The position numbers were made by a program, and so were the translations under genes. A stretch of DNA of 64,000 nt from DASVTU01 sp036387415 (GTDB lineage: Bacteria > Acidobacteriota > Blastocatellia > Pyrinomonadales > Pyrinomonadaceae): the NCBI GenBank assembly GCA_036387415.1, contig DASVTU010000024.1, positions 42,288 to 106,287 of the forward strand, in the 5' to 3' direction. Below, piece after piece: positions 45,335-52,704 of the stretch. Numbering within the stretch: the first letter of the stretch is position 1; each line of letters begins with the position of its first letter. The notes beneath the pieces are model-generated. The model searched no databases, was not told the origin of the DNA, and was given only the letters and a program-made list of their open reading frames with translations.

Positions 45335-46030
45335 TCAGGCGGCGGGGACGAGACGCATGCTGCCATTGATGCCGGAGAGCGAAATCATCGCGCCGCCGGA
45401 ACCGATGCGCGCTTGCATCTGATGCGGTTTTCCATGAAGCGACACGCGAGAAAGCGTCGTGTTGATGTGGCCGCTGATTCCTTTAACCTTGATGTCGGCG
45501 TTTAGCGTGTCGGCCACGCCGAGTTCGACTTCGCCGTTGATGCCGCTGATGCGTGCGCCGCGCATGTCGAGGCTGGCGAGCGCCACGGCGACGCCGCCGT
45601 TGATGCCTGAAATCTTGAAGTTGCCCGCCACCTGCCCGACACGCACGTTGCCGTTGATGCCGCTGAGCCGCACCGAGCCGCCCACTTCGCCAATCACCAC
45701 CCTACCCACAATTCCGCTCACGCTCAACAGAACTTGACGCGGAATGACGAGCTTGACCTCGGAACGAACCTTGCCGCGCAGAAGCAAATCCGACGCGCGA
45801 CGTTCCTCGTAACGGGCGCGCACGACGAGACGTGTCGGCGTCGCTTCGATGATGAGTTGGTGTCGGTCGAAGTCTGCGCGGTTGTTGGCCGTGCGTGTGA
45901 CGCGAACCTCGGCAATGTTGGTTGCCGCCGTTTCAATTTCGATGCTGCCTTCAAAGCCCGCAACTTCGACGGAAGCATGCGGCAGAAGTTGAAACCAGCG
46001 TCGGACATCTTCCGTCTCAAGCATCGACAT
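45335..46030 (-). CDS. DUF4097-like beta-strand-repeat protein
   Basis: A 231-residue protein. Residues about 80-210 are short beta units around GING and GIVG turns (SGIVGRVVIGEVGGSVRLSG; GINGNVRVGQVAGNFKISGI; SGINGEVELG), the pattern of DUF4097 or GIN-type adhesin-head folds, predicted to form a right-handed beta solenoid. The start at 46030 is chosen for its AAGGAG site and overlaps the ATPase stop by 14 bp, so translation is coupled. No signal peptide is evident. Often found beside membrane stress regulators and ABC exporters; role unknown. Confidence 0.7.
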   Translation of the reverse strand: MSMLETEDVRRWFQLLPHASVEVAGFEGSIEIETAATNIAEVRVTRTANNRADFDRHQLIIEATPTRLVVRARYEERRASDLLLRGKVRSEVKLVIPRQVLLSVSGIVGRVVIGEVGGSVRLSGINGNVRVGQVAGNFKISGINGGVAVALASLDMRGARISGINGEVELGVADTLNADIKVKGISGHINTTLSRVSLHGKPHQMQARIGSGGAMISLSGINGSMRLVPAA

Positions 46031-46757
46031 GTCTTGCTCCTTCGACCTCCTCAACCCTCTCGCCATCCGTGGTTTCTTCTTTCAGGATACGCCCGTCGAA
46101 GAGATGAATGGTGCGCTCAGCATAACGCGCATAACGCGGGTCGTGCGTCACCATGCAGATGGTTGCGCCGCCCGCGTGAAGGTCTGCGAGCAGTTGCATG
46201 ACGGATTCGCCGTTCGACGAATCGAGATTACCCGTCGGCTCATCAGCCAGCAGTATCAACGGCTGTCCGGCGACCGCGCGCGCCACCGCCACGCGCTGCT
46301 GCTGACCGCCCGACAATTGGCTCGGATAGTGCTTGGCGCGATGTGCGATGCCAACCTTTTCCAATGCATCGTCGATACGCCGCTTGCGTTCGCTGCTGCT
46401 GACGCCGCGATACGTCAGCGGCAACTCAACGTTTTCGTAGACGGTGAGGTCGCCGATTAAGTTGAAGCTCTGAAAAATGAAACCGATTTCTCGATTACGA
46501 ATCAACGCGCGCTCAGCCATCGACAAATCCGAAACTTGCTTGTTGTTAAGCCAATACTGGCCTTCGCTCGGCGAATCCAGCAGACCCAGAATCGACAGCA
46601 GCGTGGATTTGCCGCAACCTGAAGGGCCTGTGATGGAGACATATTCGCCTGTGTCGATGTCGAGATTGGTGCCGGAGAGGGCGTGTGTTTCGACATCTTC
46701 GGTGAAGAAAACTTTCTTCACGTTGTCGAGGTGAATCAAGGGGTGGGATGCGCTCAT
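46017..46757 (-). CDS. ABC transporter ATPase (MacB/LolD type)
   Basis: A 246-residue ATPase with Walker A GPSGCGKST (44-52), Q-loop FIFQSFNLIGDLTVYENVELPL, signature LSGGQQQRVAVARAVAG, Walker B LILLADEPTGNLDS and the H-loop MVTHDPRYA. The Q-loop and N-L-D-S stretch are typical of the MacB/LolD group. GGAGAAG precedes the ATG. It follows the membrane-fusion protein gene by 55 bp and is coupled to the DUF4097-like gene. It probably energises the permease gene on the facing strand, making a tripartite exporter. Confidence 0.9.
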   Translation of the reverse strand: MSASHPLIHLDNVKKVFFTEDVETHALSGTNLDIDTGEYVSITGPSGCGKSTLLSILGLLDSPSEGQYWLNNKQVSDLSMAERALIRNREIGFIFQSFNLIGDLTVYENVELPLTYRGVSSSERKRRIDDALEKVGIAHRAKHYPSQLSGGQQQRVAVARAVAGQPLILLADEPTGNLDSSNGESVMQLLADLHAGGATICMVTHDPRYARYAERTIHLFDGRILKEETTDGERVEEVEGARHVDA

Positions 46758-46812
46758 TTTTCACTTCTCCAAATGGTGTTTGCGCTTCGTTTCAAAGCCG
46801 GAAATTCGCGCG

Positions 46813-48069
46813 TCAGTTCAAAACAATACGATCAAAAGCGTCCCATTGCGAAGTGTCTGACAGGATGACTTGATCGCCGACATTCAATCCTTCGAGAACC
46901 TCAACCGTATTCACGGAAGTACGCCCCAGTCGCACTTGAACGCGCACGGCGCTGGCACCGCCCGCTTCGACTTTGAAGAGTGTGACGACCGACTGGCCTT
47001 GACCGAAGGCGGGTCGGGCGATGTAAATCACGTCGTTCAGACGCTCCAATTCGATTGTGCCATCCACACTCAAATCGGGACGCGCGCCCTGCGGTAGTCC
47101 ACCGTCCAGAGATACATCGACCGTGACCGTCCCCTGTTGCACCGCCGGGTCGATACGCATCACGCGACCGGGAATAATTCCGTTGCGCGTGTCGATGTTG
47201 GCGGCCTGGCCGAGTTGAATATCCTTCGCCTGTGTTTCAGGAATGCGGAGTTCGGCCTTGAGACTCGACGGGTTGGCGACCCTCGCCAGATTGGTGCCGG
47301 GCGTCACCTGCTGTCCGATTTCGACTTGCATCTGTTGAATCACGCCCGCCGTCCCGGCGCGTACGTGCAGGGCTTGTGCTTGACTGCGTTTGAGTGCGAG
47401 GAGCGCACGCAGTTGTTGCAGACGCGCTTGCTGCGATGCTATCTGCGCCTGCGCCGAACGTGTGTTGACCTCCACGCGTCTCTGCTCAATCTTGTAACGA
47501 TTGGCTAACTCCGCCGTCTTCACGCGTGAGAGCTTCAAGGTCAACGCCGGAATCAACCCCTCTTTGGCGAGTGCTTCCTCGGTCTCGGTTTGAAGCTGAG
47601 CCTGTTGATAATCGGAATGCACGGAGGCGGTCGCGGCTTGTTGCGTCATGCGGTCGCTCTCCATCCGCACGCGTAGATTGTTGAGGTCTGCTTCGCCCGC
47701 GCGCAATTGATACTCGGCATCCATCGCTTCTTGTTCCAGTTGCGGATTAACCAGTTCGAGTATCACTGTGCCGGGTGAAACCTCCGCGCCCGGCTGCATC
47801 AGTATGCGTTCGACACGTCCTTCGGTCGAAGCAGCGATGACGCGAATGTCCGCCGCTACCAGCGTGCCCGTGCCGCGCACTTCGCGTAGCATCAATCCGC
47901 GCTTCACCGTATCAATCAACACGGCAGACTGCTCCACGCCGGGAGCCGCAGGTTTTAGACGCGACACACCGAACGTGATAAGCACCAACGTCCCGACGCC
48001 GATAATAATGTGTACGAGATACTTGAAGCGTCGGCGTTGGCGTACTGCTGTCTGGCGCGGAATATCCAT
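46813..48069 (-). CDS. Membrane-fusion (HlyD/MacA-type) periplasmic adaptor
   Basis: A 418-residue adaptor. One N-terminal membrane helix (FKYLVHIIIGVGTLVLITFG) is followed by the lipoyl half-motif VEGRVERILMQPGAEVSPGTVI, a long coiled-coil hairpin (about 125-235; ASQQARLQQLRALLALKRSQ), the second lipoyl half ALHVRAGTAGVIQQMQV, and beta-barrel and membrane-proximal parts (VARPAFGQGQSVVTLFKV-like). This is the full MacA/HlyD plan and would connect an inner-membrane exporter to an outer-membrane channel. It heads the minus-strand operon with the ATPase. Confidence 0.9.
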   Translation of the reverse strand: MDIPRQTAVRQRRRFKYLVHIIIGVGTLVLITFGVSRLKPAAPGVEQSAVLIDTVKRGLMLREVRGTGTLVAADIRVIAASTEGRVERILMQPGAEVSPGTVILELVNPQLEQEAMDAEYQLRAGEADLNNLRVRMESDRMTQQAATASVHSDYQQAQLQTETEEALAKEGLIPALTLKLSRVKTAELANRYKIEQRRVEVNTRSAQAQIASQQARLQQLRALLALKRSQAQALHVRAGTAGVIQQMQVEIGQQVTPGTNLARVANPSSLKAELRIPETQAKDIQLGQAANIDTRNGIIPGRVMRIDPAVQQGTVTVDVSLDGGLPQGARPDLSVDGTIELERLNDVIYIARPAFGQGQSVVTLFKVEAGGASAVRVQVRLGRTSVNTVEVLEGLNVGDQVILSDTSQWDAFDRIVLN

Positions 48070-48680
48070 GAAACCTTCTCAAAAACAATTAAATTCCATT
48101 GTTAACGCGGGGAACTAATACGGGAGCAAGCCGAGTTTGGTAGGCTACGGATGCCTCTGCTGCGGGGGAGGACAACTTAACAAAAACTACTACGACCTAC
48201 AATCTTATGCCAGCATCTCTTTCATCTTTGATGCGGCATTTCATCTTTCTATGCGACGCAAATTGATGCTCGATGGAACCCTTAACGCTCGAACGTCGCG
48301 CATTTCTTCATGAAATCCAGCATCGTTGCAAACGTCTCATAGCAAAGAATTTCGTCGCCTCCACGAACTCCCCTCTGCGAAGTTTCGCGTGCCTCGGTAA
48401 CGCTGCTTGTGAGAGTGCTTAGGTGATGTTTGCCCTTCAGCCCGACAGCCCTTCAGACGAACGATGCACTATGGAGTTCATCATCCTGATACTTCTTTCA
48501 TGACACGCCTGTCAAGTGGTCAGTCGTCGGGATACACGACGTTCACCGCCGAGGCTTCTATCAAAAAACTGTTAAATGCTTTTCTCCATGAGAGTTTTTA
48601 ACCGCTCACATGAGCCGTACGCGAGAACAAAAGCCTTCAAAAAACTCGACGCACACGAACGAGTTGAAACAGTCCTCAGT
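48070..48680. other. Intergenic region, no gene seen
   Basis: About 610 bp between the adaptor and thioesterase genes. The 74-codon frame at 48576 runs into the thioesterase end and does not look coding. It should hold the adaptor promoter (minus strand) near its left end; no hexamers are clear. Confidence 0.35.
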
Positions 48681-49454
48681 TCAAAAATAAAAAAGTCTTC
48701 GCGCGAGGAGATTCAGTTCGTGCGTCAGAGCTTCGAGGAGCAGAGATTGAGCCGTGTGGATGAAGAAATGGTCGCCGGGCAGCAGACGCATCTTGAATAA
48801 AGCACTCGTCTGCTTGCCCCACGCTTCGAGTTGTTCGCGGCTCACATCTTCGTCCAGCAGACCTCCGTAAGCGGTGATGGGGCAATCCAGAATCGGACGC
48901 GGTTCATAAGCGTAGGTTTGGCAAATAGCGAAATCCGAACGCAGCACAGGCAGCATAATCTGCATCAGTTCGGGGTGTTCGAGAACCTCCTTCGGTGTGC
49001 CATTCAGACGGCGAAGTTCTTCGATAAATTCCGCGTCTGGCAATTCATGCGTCGGCGGGTCGGTGTCGGGTATCTGCGGCGCTCGCCGACCCGACACAAA
49101 CAATTGCGCCGGACTCAAACCATTTTCACTACGCAGATGATGCGCCAATTCAAAACTGATGAGTGCGCCCATGCTATGACCGAAAAATGCGAACGGCTTA
49201 TCTAAAACCGGAAGCAGCACGTTAGCGATTTCCTGAACCATGGGCGACATTTGCGTAAAAGTCCGCTCATGCAGACGCATCCCACGACCCGGCAGATTAA
49301 TCAAATAAACCTCGACCGTTGATGGAAGGCTCGACGCCCACGGGCGATAGATTTGAGCCGTCCCTCCTGCATAGGGGAAACAGAACAATTTCAGGCTCGC
49401 CTGTGGGTTCCGCTGTGGGCATGAAAGCCACGTATCGAATGTTGTCCTCGACAT
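48681..49454 (-). CDS. Type II thioesterase of the NRPS cluster
   Basis: A 257-residue alpha/beta hydrolase of the GrsT-type thioesterases, which clear wrongly charged carrier domains. LKLFCFPYAGGTAQIYRPWA at the N-terminus is diagnostic, FAFFGHSMGALISFELAHHL holds the nucleophile Ser (G-H-S-M-G), and LPGDHFFIHTAQ supplies the catalytic His. ATG 49454 is chosen over an upstream TTG. It is on the strand opposite to the NRPS genes, divergent from them across about 1.8 kb. Confidence 0.9.
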   Translation of the reverse strand: MSRTTFDTWLSCPQRNPQASLKLFCFPYAGGTAQIYRPWASSLPSTVEVYLINLPGRGMRLHERTFTQMSPMVQEIANVLLPVLDKPFAFFGHSMGALISFELAHHLRSENGLSPAQLFVSGRRAPQIPDTDPPTHELPDAEFIEELRRLNGTPKEVLEHPELMQIMLPVLRSDFAICQTYAYEPRPILDCPITAYGGLLDEDVSREQLEAWGKQTSALFKMRLLPGDHFFIHTAQSLLLEALTHELNLLARRLFYF

Positions 49455-49887
49455 TGCCAAACTTAACCTGTCTGATTTTTAGTTTCTTTCGCGCGCCGCA
49501 AGCTAACGCGCCAGCATATTACGAGAGAAATTTGCCCGCCTTATCAAGAATTTCGATAAACGAGAGCTAAAGGTTTAATTCAGACGACGCTACACGAAAA
49601 TTCTTTATCCAGCGAGCGTAAAATTTACACTCCGGGAGCACTGAAACGCCATCAAACACAGCTTACAACATTAGCCGTCTCGCTCGCATCAAGACAAAAG
49701 CGCCGACGTTGACAATTTTGTGCATGTGCTCCCGATTTTAATATTTCCGCAGAAAACCGCAAAATCAAAGGCTTTTTTGGAATTATCGCGGGAAATCGCG
49801 TGAGCTGGCCGACTCTTTATGTAAGAAAAGCCGAGGAAGCCTGAATTTATAATTTATTCAAAACTGCGTTGTGTGTCTTCCAGATAC

Positions 49888-49907
49888 ACTTGACAATTTT
49901 TTGTCAA
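49888..49907. promoter_or_regulatory. Perfect palindrome CTTGACAA-TTTT-TTGTCAAG
   Basis: Eight-base arms with a four-T centre, about 430 bp upstream of the thioesterase start. It contains TTGACA on both strands. An operator or a bidirectional promoter element is possible. Confidence 0.45.
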
Positions 49908-51092
49908 GAGATTAGGGTGAAGCCTTCCCCATTTGAACTGCGTGCGGCATCTGTTGAACCACGAATCATCCCAATACTCAGGTGTAAACCGTGAGACAGG
50001 CGAGGATGTATAAGCCTGAATGGTGATTAGTCGCTGATAACTAGCGATGATGGCTGAATCGACCTGTTAATTATAATAAATAGTTCTTGATATATCATGC
50101 TTGTTATGCGAATTCAGGGCAGAAAAACAGACCGATATGGAGTGGTGGAATTGTGTTTATGCAACAACGATTCCTCATTCCAGCCCGGCGAGTTTGCGCG
50201 ATGGACAATCAACGCCGAAACCTAAATTTCAGTGCTTGTGCCATTAGAAATCTGTATTTGGCAAAAGCACTGAACCTTGACGCCTTGCCTGTATGTCAAT
50301 CAAACGGACAAAAAGTAAGGTGACATGCGTTGCGAGAGAAGTAGCGGACGTAAGGACTTTGCTCCAAAGAGATCCGCGCTTCTGCTTTCCAACGAGGTCT
50401 GCGGGTAGATTGTTATGGCAAGCCGGCGATTTGCCTGTTTGCAGTAGCTTCGACTCCTGATTCAAATATGTAGTTAGAGTAGTAGGTTGTATCCTCCCGT
50501 GAATCTATAGCTAATTAGACAGTCTTAACGGTTTAGTAGAGATTAGAAAGTGCTCCTGGAAGGCTTACGAATCCTTCCGTGACAATTCTGGTCTTATGTG
50601 GGTTTGCCCCAACTCGGCGCGCATGCTTCCTCCAAAGTTACTGTTTCTTGCGCGTCCGTATATTCGTCAATAAATTTTCGCTGTAAAGGCGAATTTCGTA
50701 ACGAGTTCTGTTTGCTTGCTACGAGGTTTGAATTTGGAGCATTTTCCCCAAGATGCAAGACAATCTCCCTTTCCGCTAAACAGAAATTTGCTGATGGCTA
50801 AATCGACCGAAGTTCATGCGGGAAGTAGCCATTGTTGTTGAAGCGGCGGAAGAATTTTTGAACGGGTTGTTTCGATAATCGTGAACTTTAGCAACGAAGT
50901 GGGCATCAATTAACGTCATAGCGTATACGCGTAATTTTCAATCTTAACGTGTAATTGAGCGGCTCCCTTGCAAGGTGGTAGCACCGTAAAACAGGAACTG
51001 CTTTAGTTAGAGTTAGTCATCCTTCGTTAATTCCTTGGTTCCTGCACATAAGATTTTCCACGTAACAGCGAAAAAAAGTCGTTGGTGCGAAT

Positions 51093-51104
51093 AGCGGTAG
51101 CTTA
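51093..51104 (+). promoter_or_regulatory. ops-like element ahead of NusG-like gene
   Basis: AGCGGTAGCTTA agrees at 9 of the 10 defined positions with the RfaH recruitment site (GGCGGTAGC-n-T), and has its GCGGTAGC core. It lies 140 bp before the NusG/RfaH-like gene. A weaker relative, GGTGGTAGCACC, lies at 50974-50985. Confidence 0.45.
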
Positions 51105-51119
51105 CACAAAATCCAAAAA

Positions 51120-51141
51120 TTCGGAAATACGTCGTTCCGAA
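51120..51141 (-). terminator. Hairpin with T-tract on the minus strand
   Basis: TTCGGAA (51120-51126) and TTCCGAA (51135-51141) pair perfectly around an 8-base loop. Read on the minus strand the stem is followed by TTTTTGG. On the plus strand it could be a leader hairpin 15 bases after the ops-like site. Confidence 0.4.
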
Positions 51142-51244
51142 AAAATGTAATAACTTCCGATTTCAAGGGGTCGTCACACAGGCGAGAGGCGTCGGATGAA
51201 AACGCTTCGATGCCGCGAAAATTGGAAAAGGAAGGTGCCTCACC

Positions 51245-51769
51245 ATGCTGGAAATTTCAAGCAATGCTCGCAGATGGTACGTCATTCATACTAATCCGAG
51301 GCAAGAAGAGCGGGCGAACAATAATTTGACTGCATGGCAAGTCACGACCTTCTCGCCCAAAATCAGAGAGCGACGCCTCAATCCTTTCACGGGCGCACCA
51401 ACCTACATCACGAAGGCTTTGTTTCCGCGATATATCTTTGCACGATTCGACGCGCACGATTTTCTACATAAAGTTCGTTTCACCAGAGGCGTTCATAGCG
51501 TCGTGAGTTTTGGCGAAAGCCCGACGCCCGTGGATGATGAAATCATCCGGCTCATCCAATCGAGAGCGGATGAAAATGGCTTCATCAAAATTAACGACGA
51601 CTTCAAACCCGGCGACAAGGTTGTTATCAAAGACGGGCCGCTTCAAAGCCTGATTGGTGTTTTTGAACGCGAGACGAGCGAAGCCCATCGTGTGATGATT
51701 CTTTTGGAGACTGTCTCGTACCAAGCGCGTCTCGTCGTCGAGCGAGCGATGGTGCAAAAGTTAAATTAG
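51245..51769 (+). CDS. NusG/RfaH-like transcription antiterminator
   Basis: A 174-residue NusG paralogue. The NGN domain (residues 8-105) starts RRWYVIHTNPRQEERANNNL, the usual NusG-family entry, with ALFPRYIFARFD and VRFTRGVHSVVSFGESPTPV; a C-terminal KOW domain (FKPGDKVVIKDGPLQSLIGV) follows. Its place beside NRPS genes recalls the specialised paralogues LoaP and TaA that let polymerase read through long antibiotic operons. The ops-like site upstream fits an RfaH-type mode, but whether this protein recognises it cannot be told. AAGGTGCC precedes the start. Confidence 0.85.
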   Translation: MLEISSNARRWYVIHTNPRQEERANNNLTAWQVTTFSPKIRERRLNPFTGAPTYITKALFPRYIFARFDAHDFLHKVRFTRGVHSVVSFGESPTPVDDEIIRLIQSRADENGFIKINDDFKPGDKVVIKDGPLQSLIGVFERETSEAHRVMILLETVSYQARLVVERAMVQKLN

Positions 51770-51784
51770 AGACGGTGGATTGAT

Positions 51785-52504
51785 GTGAACTCCCCAATTA
51801 ATCCAATCTTTCTTTTAGCCGATAGCCAGCTCCTCTTTTGGCAACGCGATGGAATTCCATTTTTAGATACGGTGCGGGCGTTGGTGCAGAATACGCGTCC
51901 GCAAGCTGCCTACATCGGTGCCTCGAACGGCGATAATCCTGACTATTACTCCATCTTTGAAGCGGCTATGGAAACTATCGGCGTCAAGGACTGTCGCATG
52001 ATTCCTTCTGCGCTCTCGCCCGATGATGCTTCCTTCGTTGACCAAGCCGACATTATTTTGCTGGCCGGAGGCGACGTGCAGAGGGGCTGGTCGTCGTTTG
52101 AGAGTAACGGGCTGAACCAGACGTTGATGAGAAGATATTACGAGGGCGCGGTGTTGATGGGCGTGTCGGCAGGAGCGGTTCAGTTAGGTTTGTGCGGGTG
52201 GGCGGAAGACGAGATTTCGCCTGACAAACTGTTTGACACCTTCCGACTGGTGCCATACATCATCAGCGCGCACGATGAGAAGAATGAGTGGGAGACTTTG
52301 AAGTGCGTCGTTCGTTTGAAGGGCGAAAACGCGCGCGGCATTGGTTTACCGACGGGCGGAGGAATTATTTATCACGCCGACGGGTCAATCGAGCCAGTCC
52401 GTTATCCGGCCTATGAAGTTTCGTTGAGTAACGAAAACATCGAGAGCTTTCTGCTGTTTACTCCCACGATTACGGAAGATAACGAAGAGTTGCCAGTTTT
52501 CTAA
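51785..52504 (+). CDS. S51-type peptidase / cyanophycinase-like protein
   Basis: A 239-residue class I glutaminase-like fold. The nucleophile elbow is AVLMGVSAGAVQLG with Ser in G-x-S-A-G, as in peptidase E and cyanophycinase (family S51). Other segments are FLLADSQLLFWQ, AAYIGASNGDNPDYY and IILLAGGDVQRGW, and IISAHDEKNEW may supply the catalytic His. The start is GTG, 15 bp after the NusG-like gene. Inside an NRPS cluster it might trim or release a peptide product, perhaps cutting after an acidic residue. This is inference from family and position. Confidence 0.75.
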   Translation: MNSPINPIFLLADSQLLFWQRDGIPFLDTVRALVQNTRPQAAYIGASNGDNPDYYSIFEAAMETIGVKDCRMIPSALSPDDASFVDQADIILLAGGDVQRGWSSFESNGLNQTLMRRYYEGAVLMGVSAGAVQLGLCGWAEDEISPDKLFDTFRLVPYIISAHDEKNEWETLKCVVRLKGENARGIGLPTGGGIIYHADGSIEPVRYPAYEVSLSNENIESFLLFTPTITEDNEELPVF

Positions 52505-52704
52505 AACTCCGCTTCGCAACACCCCTCAAATTTGAGTTCCATTTCAGGAACACGCTCAACAATAGAAGCATCGGTCTCAATTATTCGGACGCGGCTGTCG
52601 TTAGCCGCCATTGCGAAGCCGTCCGCTTTGCGAAGCTATTCACTCCACTTTTCAGCACCGTCTTTCGTCCACGCGCATCGCAATAGTTGCAGGAGCAAAC
52701 ATGT
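52505..52704 (+). promoter_or_regulatory. Structured leader between peptidase and starter NRPS
   Basis: A GC stem, GCGGCT (52591-52596) with AGCCGC (52603-52608), and GCTTCGCA (52511-52518) complementary to two copies of TGCGAAGC (52612-52619 and 52629-52636) give alternative long-range pairings. This is the kind of leader an antiterminator could act on. AGGAG at 52691 is the ribosome site of the next gene. Confidence 0.4.

Larger units (their letters stand above)
49455..51244. promoter_or_regulatory. 1.8-kb non-coding leader region of the NRPS locus
   Basis: No coding frame is supported, and composition is more AT-rich than the flanking genes. Several structured sequences lie here: a perfect palindrome at 49888-49907, a GGAAGG/CCTTCC stem at 50558-50578, a CCTTGCAAGG self-complementary site at 50966-50975, two ops-like sites and a hairpin at 51120-51141. 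It probably holds the thioesterase promoter and a long leader for the NusG-like gene. A small RNA cannot be excluded. Confidence 0.45.

Noticed and set aside
48576..48800. Possible 74-residue plus-strand gene
   Set aside because: It lies antisense to the end of the clear thioesterase gene and has no support of its own.
50087..50323. Possible 78-residue gene in the NRPS leader
   Set aside because: No convincing ribosome site, no recognisable composition, and the surrounding 1.8 kb is non-coding in character.
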